A DNA stretch of 64,000 bases, taken from Thermostichus vulcanus str. 'Rupite'. Lineage in GTDB: Bacteria > Cyanobacteriota > Cyanobacteriia > Thermostichales > Thermostichaceae. Both the position numbers and the translations under genes were made by a program. The DNA lies in contig NZ_JAFIRA010000007.1 in the NCBI RefSeq assembly GCF_022848905.1, positions 1 through 64,000 of the forward strand, in the 5' to 3' direction. Shown here in pieces: positions 51,679 through 61,610 of the stretch (position 1 is its first letter; the number at the start of each line of letters is the position of its first letter). Below the pieces are notes generated by a model. That model made no database searches, was not told the DNA's origin, and saw nothing but the letters and a program-made list of their open reading frames with translations.

Positions 51679-54615
51679 TCAGCCCGTGTTGCGCATCCCG
51701 GCGGCAATGCCGTTGATGGTGAGCATCGCCCCCCGCAAGAGTTCAGCTCGGCTGTAGCGAGTCCTCCCGGTTCGGGATCCCTGGTTTTCTCGTAGGCGCT
51801 TCAAAAGGGAGACCTGAATAAAGCCCAGAGGCACGATCGAGCGGTTGCGTAGCTGCACCGAACGCTTTAAGTAGGGGTCATTTTCCAACAGCTCACGATG
51901 CCCCGTAATTTGCAGCACCATCTCTCGGGTGCGGTACATCTCTTGGGCAATACACTCAAACAGCTCCATGGCCCGCTCTAGGCGCTCCGGGGAGCTCATC
52001 TCCCGCACGTAGTGGCGAGCAATTTGCAGATCCACCTTCGAGAGGGTCATCTCCACTTTTGAAATCACCATGCGGAAGAAGGGCCACTCGCGGTAGAGAT
52101 GCTGGAGGTGCTTGAGGTTGTGATCCCCCTTAGCCACGTATTCCTGTAGGGCGGTGCCCACACCATACCAAGCAGGCAGCAGAAAGCGGCTTTGGGTCCA
52201 ACTGAAGACCCAGGGGATGGCCCGCAGGGATCCAATATCTTTTTTGCTGCCACTGCGGCGAGCCGGACGGGAACTGATTTGCAACTGACTGATCTCTTCA
52301 ATCGGGGTAACCTCGTGGAAAAACTCGACGAAACCCTCCTGCTCGTAAACCAAGCTGCGGTAGACTTGCCGGGAACGATCCGCCAAGGACTCCATCAGGC
52401 GCGACCACTCGTGTAAATCATTGGGGTAGGTGCGCAGCAGACTGGCCTGGATCACGGCACTGGTGACGGTTTCTAGGTTAAAGATGGCCAGATCTTGGAG
52501 GGAATACTTAGAGGCCAGCACCTCTCCTTGCTCAGTAATTTTGATCCGTCCGCCCACACTGCGCCCCGGCTGGGCCAAGATTGCCTCGTAGGCTGGGCCA
52601 CCCCCACGACCGACCGATCCGCCCCGGCCATGAAAAATCTGCAGCTTCACCCCGTAGGACTCTGCCACCAGTTGCAGCATCTGTTGGGCTTTGTAGATCT
52701 CCCAGTTGCTGCTCAAAAAACCTGAATCTTTGTTGCTATCGGAATACCCCAGCATCACCTCCTGCAGATCCCCCTGCTGGCTCAGATACTGCCGATAAAA
52801 CGGGATCTCCAACAACCCCTTCAGGACTTCCGGGGCCCGCTTTAGGTCTTCTACGGTTTCAAACAACGGCACCACCGCCAGGGATCCCTTGCCGCTGATC
52901 GGGTCGTAGAGACCGACTTCTTTGGCCATGAGCAGCACCTCCAACAGGTCACTGAGCTGGCGGCTCATGCTGATGACGTAGGTTTGACAGATGGCCAGGC
53001 CAAATTCCTGTTGGAGGCGACGAAGGGTACGAAAGGTAGCAACTAACTCTGTAGTTTTCTCAGAAAAAGGAGTATCCAGAGGCAAGAGGGGTCGCCGCGT
53101 TTGCAACTCCTGAAGCAAGAAAGCCGTTTTTTCCTCTTCGGTCATGTCGCTGTAGGGGCGGGGCAAAATGCGCAAATACTCAAAGATTTCGGTTAGGGCT
53201 GCCTCGTGGTAGCTACTGTCTTGGCGAATATCCAAATGGGCCAGATGAAAGCCAAACACCTCCACTTGATGGATAAGGTGACTCAGTTGCCGACAGGCCA
53301 AACCGCTGCTTTTTAGGCTGGTTTGAATCAATCTCAGATCCGCCAAAAACTCCTTAGCGTTGGCATAGGCATTGGCCAGAGGCGGGGGAGCAGGCAAATG
53401 GGCAGAGTCCGCCAGCTGACGGTTGCGTTCGCGGGTCAGTTCCAGCCGCCGTTGAATATAGCTGAGTTTGAGGCGATAGGGTTCCTGACGATATTGCAAC
53501 GAGAAGGATTCGTACACCTCTGGCAACAGGCGGTGATCCTGCTCTAGGGCATCCAGCAGTTGGCTATCCACATCCCCCCAGTGCAGGGAGATGCTCAGGG
53601 TTTTGGTTAGAGATTTGACGGATTCGATGTACTTGCCCAGGATCAGATTGCGTTGATAACGAGCCGTTTGCCAGGTGACGTCCGCCGTCACAGAAGGGTT
53701 ACCATCGCGATCGGATCCCACCCAAGAGCCGAAGTTGCAGAAACTGGCCGCTGGGGGTTCTAGGTGAGGAAAAGAATTTTTCAGGCTGCGGCTGAGGTAC
53801 TCATGCAGAAGAGGGATGGCTTGAAACAGTACTTCTTCAAAGTAGTGCAGGGTGTAGTCTACCTCGTTGAGGACGGTCGGTTTGGCCTGGTGCAGTTCGT
53901 CGGTGCGCCACCAGAGCAAGACTTCTTCTGCCAGCTGTTCTTTCAGAATGGAAGCCTGCAGGGGAGAAGACTGCTCAGCCCAGTCCAGTTGGCTAAGCAG
54001 ACGGGAGAAGGCCCGCTGCTTTTCACGAATGGTATGGCGGACAATCTCGGTGGGATGGGCGGTAAAGACCATGCGAATATGTAGTTGCTCCAGCAATCGA
54101 CGCAATAGGCCCGGCGGCACCCCCTGAGCCCGCAGATAGGGAAATAATCGCTCAAACTTTTCGTTTTCTCGCACGGTTCGTTGCTGGCTATCCACCATGC
54201 GCATGTCGGAGGCTTCGGCTCGTTCGTAGTGCTGCTCCACAATGTTGATCAACTGGAAAAACAGAGCAAAGGCACGGGCAGTTTGAATAGCAGCATCGAG
54301 ACTGAGATACTCAACAATCTGGAGCACCTCCGGCACTGGGTATTCCAGAGCTTGTCCTTCGGGGGAACACATGGAGCGCAGCCGTTGCAACAGATCCACC
54401 AGCGACTGGCCACACTCCTGGAGCAGCACCGACTCCCACAGTTCTTCCACCAATTGCAGTCGCCGGTTCAGCAGGCTGTTTCCCAGGTGAAGGGCTTCGT
54501 TCACCTCAAGCGAATGAGCCAAGGGATCCCGTCCCATCCGCAGGGAGGTCTCCTCCAGCCCGTTGGCAGAACCGACAGTCCACTCTGCAGCAGTCAGGCG
54601 CGGAGAAGAGGTCAT
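51679..54615 (-). CDS. ppc: Phosphoenolpyruvate carboxylase
   Basis: This enzyme adds bicarbonate to PEP to make oxaloacetate, the anaplerotic entry to the TCA reactions in cyanobacteria. The 978-residue protein has the catalytic histidine in [20 protein letters not shown], the [12 protein letters not shown] loop, [14 protein letters not shown] and the C-terminal RNTG that binds inhibitor. I start at the ATG at 54615, with GGAG nine bases upstream, since homologues begin there. The N-terminal serine used for plant phosphorylation is not obvious. It converges with ycf66. Confidence 0.96.
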   Translation of the reverse strand: MTSSPRLTAAEWTVGSANGLEETSLRMGRDPLAHSLEVNEALHLGNSLLNRRLQLVEELWESVLLQECGQSLVDLLQRLRSMCSPEGQALEYPVPEVLQIVEYLSLDAAIQTARAFALFFQLINIVEQHYERAEASDMRMVDSQQRTVRENEKFERLFPYLRAQGVPPGLLRRLLEQLHIRMVFTAHPTEIVRHTIREKQRAFSRLLSQLDWAEQSSPLQASILKEQLAEEVLLWWRTDELHQAKPTVLNEVDYTLHYFEEVLFQAIPLLHEYLSRSLKNSFPHLEPPAASFCNFGSWVGSDRDGNPSVTADVTWQTARYQRNLILGKYIESVKSLTKTLSISLHWGDVDSQLLDALEQDHRLLPEVYESFSLQYRQEPYRLKLSYIQRRLELTRERNRQLADSAHLPAPPPLANAYANAKEFLADLRLIQTSLKSSGLACRQLSHLIHQVEVFGFHLAHLDIRQDSSYHEAALTEIFEYLRILPRPYSDMTEEEKTAFLLQELQTRRPLLPLDTPFSEKTTELVATFRTLRRLQQEFGLAICQTYVISMSRQLSDLLEVLLMAKEVGLYDPISGKGSLAVVPLFETVEDLKRAPEVLKGLLEIPFYRQYLSQQGDLQEVMLGYSDSNKDSGFLSSNWEIYKAQQMLQLVAESYGVKLQIFHGRGGSVGRGGGPAYEAILAQPGRSVGGRIKITEQGEVLASKYSLQDLAIFNLETVTSAVIQASLLRTYPNDLHEWSRLMESLADRSRQVYRSLVYEQEGFVEFFHEVTPIEEISQLQISSRPARRSGSKKDIGSLRAIPWVFSWTQSRFLLPAWYGVGTALQEYVAKGDHNLKHLQHLYREWPFFRMVISKVEMTLSKVDLQIARHYVREMSSPERLERAMELFECIAQEMYRTREMVLQITGHRELLENDPYLKRSVQLRNRSIVPLGFIQVSLLKRLRENQGSRTGRTRYSRAELLRGAMLTINGIAAGMRNTG

Positions 54616-54802
54616 GAAGGCAGCTCCTGGAACAACCATCCCAATATTAGAGCCTGTTCGCCGGAATAGTAGATGTAGCAGGCATCACGCTTGGATTTGA
54701 GGCTGGAGGAGGATGAGTTTTGTAGCCGAGTCTACAAATTGCAAGAAAAAAGTGCTTTACCTTAAGAAAATGTAAGACCCGTGGTTGTTTTGGGTGAGTT
54801 CA

Positions 54803-56038
54803 GTGACTGCAACTCTCTTTATCAATGCACATTTATTCGATCCTGCGCAGGGGTTGGATGAACTGGGTCAAGTACGGGTTGAGGAGGGCAAGATTGCTGC
54901 GATTGGCCCCCAGTTGCCTGTGGAGGGAGCGGATGTGGTGGATTTGAGGGGGCAGCTGCTCACCCCTGGTTGGATCGATATTCATACCCATGTTTTTACG
55001 GCGGTGGGGGATTTCTGTCTGCCTGCCGATGAGGTGGGGATCCAGTCTGGTGTCACCACGGTGGTGGATGCGGGGACTTCTGGCACTCTTACCTTCCCTG
55101 CCTTTCGAGAAACGGCGGCCCAAACTGCTCAAACGCGGGTCTACGCCCTCATCGATCCCTCGCTGCTCTACATTGCCACTTCTGATTTCATCGCTCACCG
55201 TCTTGGCTTTGCGGTGGATCCGAAAAATCAAGACTTGGATCGGGCCCGAGCGGTGATTGAGGCCCATCGGCAGGTGATTGTCGGCTTCAAGGCTCGCCCC
55301 ACCGTCAAGCTTGGAGAGATAGAATCTCCCACCCTCACTTCTGCCCTCATTCTGGCGGAGGAATATCAGCTACCCATTATGATCCACCTGGGTCGCTTCC
55401 CCATGGATGGGGTGTTGGATCCCTCGGATTTGTTGGATCGCCTGCGTCCGGGGGATATTGTCACCCATACCTATCAGCCCCGCTTTGGTCTCTTCGATGC
55501 GGAGGGATCCCTGTTGCCAGCAGCACGGCGGGCTTTGGAGCGAGGGGTTCTTCTGGATGTCGGCCACAGTGGCAGCGACTTTTCCTTCAATACGGCCCGC
55601 CTAGGTCTGGATCAAGGCATTCGCCCCCATACAATTTCCACCGATCTGAATATTTTCAACACGGAGATCGTGGTGGATTTGGCCACAACAATGAGCAAGT
55701 TTTTGGCCCTAGGCATGACCCTGGCGGAGGTGATCCAGGCTGTGACTGCAACAGCGGCGCGAGCGATTCAGAAAAGTGATCAACTGGGATCCCTGCAGGT
55801 GGGTCAGGAAGCGGATTTGACCATGGCCGAGTTGGTGGAAGAAGAGGCAGAATTGACGGATGGTCGAGGGGGTACCTTATCGGTCAACCAGATGCTGAAG
55901 GTGCGCGGCGTTTGTCGGGCCGGTCAGTTCCGGAAGATTGACCATACTCCCTATGCCCTCCCCCATTCAAAATCCGATTTAGAGATACGCCAGCTGGCCT
56001 GGGTCGGTGCAGAACATGTGAACGAGGAGATCCCCTAA
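54803..56038 (+). CDS. Amidohydrolase/deacetylase-type metallohydrolase
   Basis: A 411-residue amidohydrolase-superfamily enzyme. Metal-binding HTH follows DI (H61, H63), a conserved lysine sits in VGFKARPT (possibly carboxylated), and further ligands are expected in MIHLGR and DIVTHTY with the final aspartate in ISTDL. This is the 'amidohydrolase/deacetylase' group, whose substrates are uncertain; dihydroorotase itself is less likely. Three starts are close (54785, 54794, 54803), and GTG at 54803 fits the usual MTATL. The next gene overlaps its stop by one base. Confidence 0.85.
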   Translation: MTATLFINAHLFDPAQGLDELGQVRVEEGKIAAIGPQLPVEGADVVDLRGQLLTPGWIDIHTHVFTAVGDFCLPADEVGIQSGVTTVVDAGTSGTLTFPAFRETAAQTAQTRVYALIDPSLLYIATSDFIAHRLGFAVDPKNQDLDRARAVIEAHRQVIVGFKARPTVKLGEIESPTLTSALILAEEYQLPIMIHLGRFPMDGVLDPSDLLDRLRPGDIVTHTYQPRFGLFDAEGSLLPAARRALERGVLLDVGHSGSDFSFNTARLGLDQGIRPHTISTDLNIFNTEIVVDLATTMSKFLALGMTLAEVIQAVTATAARAIQKSDQLGSLQVGQEADLTMAELVEEEAELTDGRGGTLSVNQMLKVRGVCRAGQFRKIDHTPYALPHSKSDLEIRQLAWVGAEHVNEEIP

Positions 56039-56745
56039 TGACGGCAACTTTATCTCCAGAGTTATCTCCAGAGAATGTGTCTACGGCCTACACTTGGGCG
56101 GCCTTTGTGCAGGAAATTGAGTCGGAAATTGAAGCCCATCGGGATCGCGCCTTCACAGAAGCGCGGGAACAAGCCTTTGCCCCGCCCGAAACGGAGATTA
56201 AGCCCTGGCCGAAAGAGCGATTAATCGAGTGGCTCAGCTTTCAGACCTACTACGAATATCAGGCGATTTTGTTCATCAGCAGGTGGCTGCAGGATACGCC
56301 AGAAACCGATGCACTGGTGTTGCTTTGCCATCAAATTGAGGACGAAAGCAACCATTTCCGTTGGCTAAACCGCCATTTGGAGGCGATGGGGGCTTCTTTG
56401 CAGGATTGGCAGCCGCTCCCGGAGATCAAAGCCTGGGTGGAAACCTTCTATGGATCCCTGCCGGATACCATTTCCCGTTTGGCCGCGCACAACCTAGCCG
56501 GAGAATCGGGAGCCTGCCGCAGTTTTGCCAGTATTTTGCCGCATCTGCCGCCCGATTTGCAGAAGACGATGCGCAAAATTATGCCGGATGAGCAGTTTCA
56601 CCTGAATTTGGGACGACAAATCCTGAGCCGCTATTGCAAAACTGATGAGCAGAAGGCGCGTGCCCGCCATTATGCCTTGCAAGTGGCGGATTTGGAATCG
56701 CAGGCAATCACGGCTTTTAACCGCAAGTTGGCAGCTTTGGCCTAG
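56038..56745 (+). CDS. Ferritin-like di-iron protein
   Basis: A 235-residue helical protein. Four helices carry the classic di-iron carboxylate set: E73 (TYYEYQA), E103xxH106 (EDESNH), E156 (LAGESGA) and E185xxH188 (DEQFH). This pattern suits both iron storage-like and oxygen-activating enzymes; the protein is not a bacterioferritin or rubrerythrin by sequence. Its ATG overlaps the stop of the amidohydrolase gene by one base (TAATG), so the two are translationally coupled. The following small cysteine protein could be its electron donor. Confidence 0.75.
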   Translation: MTATLSPELSPENVSTAYTWAAFVQEIESEIEAHRDRAFTEAREQAFAPPETEIKPWPKERLIEWLSFQTYYEYQAILFISRWLQDTPETDALVLLCHQIEDESNHFRWLNRHLEAMGASLQDWQPLPEIKAWVETFYGSLPDTISRLAAHNLAGESGACRSFASILPHLPPDLQKTMRKIMPDEQFHLNLGRQILSRYCKTDEQKARARHYALQVADLESQAITAFNRKLAALA

Positions 56746-56780
56746 CGACCTAGACTGAGAGTGCAAACGGATCCCTGCCC

Positions 56781-57014
56781 ATGACAAGTTCTGCTGTCCG
56801 TCGTCGTCCGCCGGCCCGTCGCCCCGCCTACTGCTATTGCAGCGAAGTGGAACACGCGGAAATTCTCAGCCGCCAGCAACGGGATCCTTTGCCGTTTGAG
56901 GAAGCAATGCAGGTTCATTGCCAATCTGGGATCCGCTGTGGCCATTGCCTTTGGCCTTTGGAGCAGTTGTTCCGTCAGCAGGGCTGTTACATGGCCAGCC
57001 CCGACACGGAATAG
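56781..57014 (+). CDS. Small Bfd-like [2Fe-2S] protein candidate
   Basis: A 77-residue protein with an arginine/proline-rich start. Cysteines at C18 and C20 (CYC) and C53 and C56 (CGHC) are separated by 32 residues, almost the CXC-X31-CXXC arrangement of bacterioferritin-associated ferredoxin (Bfd), and G50-IRCGHC matches the Bfd turn. An extra C47 and C68 are present. It lies 35 bases after the di-iron gene. Iron-sulfur content is a prediction from spacing, and there is no clear ribosome site. Confidence 0.55.
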   Translation: MTSSAVRRRPPARRPAYCYCSEVEHAEILSRQQRDPLPFEEAMQVHCQSGIRCGHCLWPLEQLFRQQGCYMASPDTE

Positions 57015-57083
57015 ATGGACTAGGTGAATGGGGATGTCGGATAAACCTGTGGGCATGTGAGGATCCCAACCCCTCAGGTTGGC

Positions 57084-57923
57084 TCACTCCGGCAACCGCC
57101 CCAACCTCACCCCTCGATAGTAATAGGCCAAAATTTGTCGGTAATTCCACCCTTGGCGGGCCAATTCCTGTGCGCCCCACTGACTCATGCCAATGCCATG
57201 CCCATGCTTGGGATAAGGGCTGACATCCGGCAGGCTCATCAAATAAGGGATCCCGCTCACCCCAACCGTTTGGCCGCCACTACTGGCACTGTACATGGCG
57301 TTGACGAACTGCCCTCCGTAGACCATCACCACCCCACGAGTGGCCCAAGTCGCTTCCAGAGCTGCAACCGACCGCTGCGATAGGCCCCGATACACCTGGG
57401 AGCGAGTGTCGCTAAACACGTCAAACCAGCCGCGGGAATTGCGGTGATAAAGCACATAACTGCGGGCCGCCACCGCCTGCGCTTTCAGCGCCTCCGGGAG
57501 AAACCTAGCCCCCATTTCCGCATCCACCACGCTGGCCACGTAGTCTTCTAGATCTACGTAGTTGATGGCCATGAGCAAGTTATGACCGGTTAGGAGCACC
57601 TCGCCGGGGTACCAGTGGCCGTTCACCGCTACCATGCCACCCTCTTCAGGCTTGATAAACAAAACCGGAGAAACCACCCCCTGCAGGCGTACTCCTTGGG
57701 GGCTGGGTTGAGCCATAAACCCTTGCATCGGGGGCAGCTCCGCCAGGATCTCTCCCCGGCTATTGGTCAACTGGGCAGGCACAGACACCCCCACTACCAA
57801 AGGGGCACGGCTATTGGCCAGTTCCACCCGCACTGTTACCCCGGCCCAAGCCGCCTCTATCCACCCCAGCAGAGCGCCCAAAACCAGGGATCCCGTTAGC
57901 CCCACCCATCGCCATGCCTTCAT
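57084..57923 (-). CDS. SpoIID/LytB-domain protein
   Basis: A 279-residue exported protein. A signal peptide (about residues 7-27) is followed by the SpoIID domain: INYVDLEDYVASVVDAEMGA, then ALKAQAVAARSYVLYH, then YSASSGGQT and GHGIGMSQWGA. SpoIID in Bacillus is a lytic transglycosylase of sporulation; cyanobacteria do not sporulate, so a role in cell-wall remodelling is inferred. The active-site glutamate (DAEMG) is present. Converges with the Bfd-like gene. Confidence 0.88.
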   Translation of the reverse strand: MKAWRWVGLTGSLVLGALLGWIEAAWAGVTVRVELANSRAPLVVGVSVPAQLTNSRGEILAELPPMQGFMAQPSPQGVRLQGVVSPVLFIKPEEGGMVAVNGHWYPGEVLLTGHNLLMAINYVDLEDYVASVVDAEMGARFLPEALKAQAVAARSYVLYHRNSRGWFDVFSDTRSQVYRGLSQRSVAALEATWATRGVVMVYGGQFVNAMYSASSGGQTVGVSGIPYLMSLPDVSPYPKHGHGIGMSQWGAQELARQGWNYRQILAYYYRGVRLGRLPE

Positions 57924-58061
57924 CAGCTGTGCCCAGAGTTGGTTCCAGAGTTATTTTTTGCACATTCCCCAGCTAAGGATAGTGCAAGTTCGGGGAAATG
58001 GGCAGCCTGCAGACGGGATCCGGCTCTGAACACAAAATCTGGACAGAAAACTTGTAGAGAG

Positions 58062-59393
58062 TCAAAGCCGACGGCTGCGAACGGCGGTTGGGGATCCCTC
58101 TCGGGAGGGAGCAGAGGGTTCTGGCAGCTTTTCACTGGGCCCTGCCCGACCCTGAGGATCATCAACCACTTCCCTTTGGCTGAACTCATCCGGCCCCAGC
58201 CCCAGGGCAAAGCGCAGCGATGCACCCCGCCCGGGATTGGAAAAGGCCAGAAAATAAACCAGAGAGGCCAAAGATAGCAGTGCCGCGTAGCCAAACATGG
58301 CCCGATAGCCGGATCCCACCGCGAGGGTGCCCAAAACCGGGCCCGCCAAGCCAATCCCCAGATCAAACCCGCACATCACCAAGCTAAACAAGCGCCCCCG
58401 CTCAATCGGGCTAGAGCGATCGGCAACCAAGGCGGAAATGAGCGGGATCAAAGTGCCAAAACCGGATCCCACCACCACACCAGCCAGCAAAAAGGCCCCC
58501 ATGCTATTGGCCCCCAACAAAATCAGCATGGCTAAGGCATAGGTGGCCAAACTGATGGAAATAAAAGGCCCTCGCCCAAACCGATCCGACGCTCGACCCG
58601 CCAACAAGCGCACCCCAAAGCTGGCAAAAGCCACTGCCGTGTAGAACAGGCCAGGGTTCATGGGCACTGCGGTTTCCTGGATCAACAGGGCGACAAACGT
58701 GGTTTGGGTGCCAAACGCCAAGCCCACCAAAAACATCACCAGGGTTAGGGAGCGCACCTTTGGACTGCCCAAGAGGCTCCAGAAGGGCAAATCCACCGAC
58801 AGGGATCCCATCTGTTCAGGACGCTGCTCCCGTACCGCCCGCGTACACACAAACCCCACCAACCCCAACAGTGCAGAGAACAAAAACAGAGGGGAGTAAC
58901 CGGCAAACTCCTGCAAAAACCCTCCCAAAGCAGGGCCAATCGCTGCCCCAATCGGGTTAACCAGGCTCATGTAGCCTAAGATCTCGCCGCGTTTTTCCTC
59001 CGGGGCAAAATCCACCACCAAAGTCACATAGCCGGTGGCAAAAGCAGCAATACTGATACCATGGAAGGCTCGCACCAAGGCAATCAACGGGATCCAATCG
59101 GAGAGCCAGTACCCCAGCGGCGCTAACCCCACCACGCCCATGCCGATGAGCAGTACGATCTGCCGACTGCGCCGATCCGCCAAACGCCCCAACCATGAGC
59201 GAGAGGCCAACAACCCAATCGAAAAGGCCCCCATCACCAACCCGATCTGCTGAGGGGTACCGCCAGCATCGCTGACATAAAGGGGTAGGGTGGGCAACAG
59301 AGAGGATAAACTGGCCCAGAAAAGCAGCCCGGCTATGAACAGAATGCTCAAATTGCGGCGTTGTGCAGGTTGCAGTTGCCGAAATACCCTCAC
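58062..59393 (-). CDS. Major facilitator superfamily transporter
   Basis: A 443-residue membrane protein with 12 hydrophobic segments in two halves. The conserved loop after segment 2 is present as ASRSWLGRLADRRSRQ, and its copy in the second half as LLAGRASDRFGRGP. The N-terminal form, with YVSDAGGTPQQIGLVMG, suggests the drug/arabinose-exporter branch (MFS_1), but the substrate cannot be told. A charged tail of about 50 residues follows the last segment. Confidence 0.88.
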   Translation of the reverse strand: MRVFRQLQPAQRRNLSILFIAGLLFWASLSSLLPTLPLYVSDAGGTPQQIGLVMGAFSIGLLASRSWLGRLADRRSRQIVLLIGMGVVGLAPLGYWLSDWIPLIALVRAFHGISIAAFATGYVTLVVDFAPEEKRGEILGYMSLVNPIGAAIGPALGGFLQEFAGYSPLFLFSALLGLVGFVCTRAVREQRPEQMGSLSVDLPFWSLLGSPKVRSLTLVMFLVGLAFGTQTTFVALLIQETAVPMNPGLFYTAVAFASFGVRLLAGRASDRFGRGPFISISLATYALAMLILLGANSMGAFLLAGVVVGSGFGTLIPLISALVADRSSPIERGRLFSLVMCGFDLGIGLAGPVLGTLAVGSGYRAMFGYAALLSLASLVYFLAFSNPGRGASLRFALGLGPDEFSQREVVDDPQGRAGPSEKLPEPSAPSREGSPTAVRSRRL

Positions 59394-59635
59394 GAAGACT
59401 CCTCACCCAGCTTGGATCTTTAGCGTTCAAAGGCTGGTTAGCCGGGATCCCGAAGAAACCCACGCTCCACCGGATCCCTTGGATCCCTAGGCCAAAAATA
59501 ATTTAGGTGCTAACCTTCTCGATTGTAACCGTATTGTGGAGGAGGGTCATCGGTCGGGATTGACCTTGACAGAGCTATCATGACAGAGCCAAAAGTGCAA
59601 AGTTACCCTGTAAGGCAAGCCCTTTTCTCCTATCC

Positions 59636-59899
59636 ATGTCTGAACGGTCGGATCTGTTAACCCGCAGCTTCGCTGCCCTGATTCGGGGCTATCAGGTCGG
59701 GATTTCGCCGCTATTTCCTCCCACTTGTCGCTACTCCCCCACCTGCTCTCACTACACCCTAGAAGCCGTGCGGCGCTATGGAGCTTTGCGGGGAGGTTGG
59801 CTGGGGATCCGTCGCATTTGTCGCTGTCATCCCTGGCATCCGGGGGGCTACGATCCCGTTCCGGATTTACCGGGATCCCTGTCTGGCCCGCGGGAATAG
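59636..59899 (+). CDS. yidD: Membrane protein insertion efficiency factor YidD
   Basis: An 87-residue protein with the family signature: [20 protein letters not shown], then [14 protein letters not shown] and [15 protein letters not shown]. YidD helps the YidC insertase place membrane proteins. The cysteines of CRYSPTC and CRC are conserved. The gene stands alone here, not next to yidC or rnpA. Confidence 0.92.
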   Translation: MSERSDLLTRSFAALIRGYQVGISPLFPPTCRYSPTCSHYTLEAVRRYGALRGGWLGIRRICRCHPWHPGGYDPVPDLPGSLSGPRE

Positions 59900-59968
59900 A
59901 GCCCATTGCAGTTGCTATCATCGGCTACAGTGTTGACAACCCCTGGATTCCTGGCTGCTGGCAAGGTG

Positions 59969-59997
59969 GCGTGAGGTACCTCTGGCACGCTAGCGTG
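59969..59997. repeat. Compound palindromic element
   Basis: GCGTG (59969-59973) pairs with CACGC (59986-59990); inside lies the palindrome AGGTACCT, and CACGCTAGCGTG (59986-59997) is itself a 12-bp palindrome. The GCGTG...CAC.CTAGCGTG layout recalls the repeat in the desaturase gene at 5849-5889. It is in the yidD to 60158 spacer. Confidence 0.6.
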
Positions 59998-60157
59998 AGC
60001 AGAATGGGAGCAGGTGGTTAGGCTGAGTGGTGTGTTGAGCAGGTCTTGGGTAAAGAACAGGCTCATTTATTTGTGGCAGAAAGCACTTTGCACCGCTCTT
60101 GCGAATGTTGTTGCCCACCGCTAAGCATTCTCGATTGACTGCAACGGAACCGTCACA

Positions 60158-61138
60158 ATGTCCTCTGATCTGAGACCCCCTTTTCGTCCTGTGCGGCCCC
60201 CCAAACCCAGCTCAGCCAGTGGGAAGGTGTCGTCGCAACAGACCGACAGGAACCTTGCAGGGCTAAACCCCCCAGAGGAACCTCAACACTCTTCAGAGCC
60301 CGCTGCTCCTGCTCAGCCCAGTAGCCCAGCCTCTGCAGCAGCAATCAAAGCAGCACAGTCAGAAGACTTAGAAACAGAACGAACCTATCTGGAGCCGATC
60401 CCTCCGCCTGGGGAAGAAATGCAATATCGGGCCATTGGCCTGATCGAAGGGCAGTATATCCCCTCCCCCCAGCAATTTACCCGTGGGGTTTTGCGCACAC
60501 CAGATGGCTTGGATTTGGATGCCGTGTTGTTGGGCCGGGTGATGAGCCTGGTGCGCAAGCATTTGCGGCCAGAGCGCAATTACTTGTGGGTGGTTTATCC
60601 TCGCACCCGTGAGAAAACGGAGGATCTGCATGTACAGTTAATGGGAGTCTGGGCACCCGAAGAAATGGGTCAGCCGCTACCCCAGGGATCCCGTTCTCCT
60701 GTTGTACCCGATTGGTTTTCCATCCGCGGCGAGGTGGTGTTTCAATCCCAAGAAAAGGGGTTTATCATTGTCAAGATTCGTCAGTCTGGGAAAAAAGCTT
60801 CCTCCAACCGGAACGAGGCTGCCCTGGCCAGCAGCAAACCTCAAGCCTTCAAACTGCGCCTCATGGGATCCTTACCCAGCAAAGGGGTAGGAACTTTCTG
60901 GGACTTACAGGTGCGCCGTCAGGGATCCCTACTCTATGTGGAAGCGGGTACCCCGATTGGCCCTGTGATCAAAACGCCCCCACGCCCCCGCCTGAAACGC
61001 TCACGCTCAACCCCGCGCCCCCAAATTAAGAAAGCCCTCAGTAAACCCGCCAGCAGTGGGGAGTCCATTCCAGAGCAGTTTTATTCCCCACGGGATCCCG
61101 CCAAGGTTCCCAAGCCGATTAAGAAAAAACGCCCATAA
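60158..61138 (+). CDS. Conserved cyanobacterial hypothetical protein
   Basis: A 326-residue soluble protein. The first 75 residues are low-complexity (P, S, A, Q). The middle (about 85-255) is a compact domain (YRAIGLIEGQYIPSPQQFTR, then LDAVLLGRVMSLVRKHL, then SIRGEVVFQSQEKGFIIVKI) whose strand pattern suggests an OB-like barrel. The tail is basic (KIKKK-like, PRPRLKRSR), compatible with nucleic-acid binding. I recognise it as a widespread cyanobacterial unknown, not as a named family. Confidence 0.7.
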   Translation: MSSDLRPPFRPVRPPKPSSASGKVSSQQTDRNLAGLNPPEEPQHSSEPAAPAQPSSPASAAAIKAAQSEDLETERTYLEPIPPPGEEMQYRAIGLIEGQYIPSPQQFTRGVLRTPDGLDLDAVLLGRVMSLVRKHLRPERNYLWVVYPRTREKTEDLHVQLMGVWAPEEMGQPLPQGSRSPVVPDWFSIRGEVVFQSQEKGFIIVKIRQSGKKASSNRNEAALASSKPQAFKLRLMGSLPSKGVGTFWDLQVRRQGSLLYVEAGTPIGPVIKTPPRPRLKRSRSTPRPQIKKALSKPASSGESIPEQFYSPRDPAKVPKPIKKKRP

Positions 61139-61185
61139 GTCCTGAACATTGATTGATTGATAAATAAAGGATAAAGTTCTTCCCT

Positions 61186-61515
61186 TTGCTCAGTAAAAGA
61201 AAATCCACTTACCCCCTCTTCGCCGTGCCGGAACCCACTCCTCCCCCAAAAGATCCCAGGAAAGATGAGTTTCTCTCTCCCCGCTATCCCTACTGGGGCG
61301 AGGTGAAACCCCAGAATTTGATTTTTGATGCCAATTTACAGGAATTCAGCAATAAAGTGGCCCTGATTTGTAGCTTGGAAACTGGCGGAAAACTGAAGCC
61401 TGAGGAAGCTTATCGACAAATTAAAGAGCTGTGGAAACAACTCAAAGAAACCAAGAAAGCCATTTTGGATGACCCCCAGTGGCAGGAGCCACCGCCAGAC
61501 TTACCGGAAGACTAG
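61186..61515 (+). CDS. Conserved cyanobacterial hypothetical protein (DUF7219-like)
   Basis: A 109-residue protein with the core FLSPRYPYWGEVKPQNLIFD, then ANLQEFSNKVALICSLETGG and AYRQIKELWKQLK, which I recognise as a conserved cyanobacterial unknown. The start is uncertain: a TTG at 61186 has AAAGGA too far upstream to be convincing. It may be co-transcribed with the preceding gene, 47 bases away. Confidence 0.65.
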   Translation: MLSKRKSTYPLFAVPEPTPPPKDPRKDEFLSPRYPYWGEVKPQNLIFDANLQEFSNKVALICSLETGGKLKPEEAYRQIKELWKQLKETKKAILDDPQWQEPPPDLPED

Positions 61516-61610
61516 CCAGCGGGTAGCCCACCGAGGGGCAAGCGACCCTGGTGCAGAGCGGCCAAAAGAGCAGATAATAACGCCTGGGTAGTGCCGAGTC
61601 GGTGCATGGC

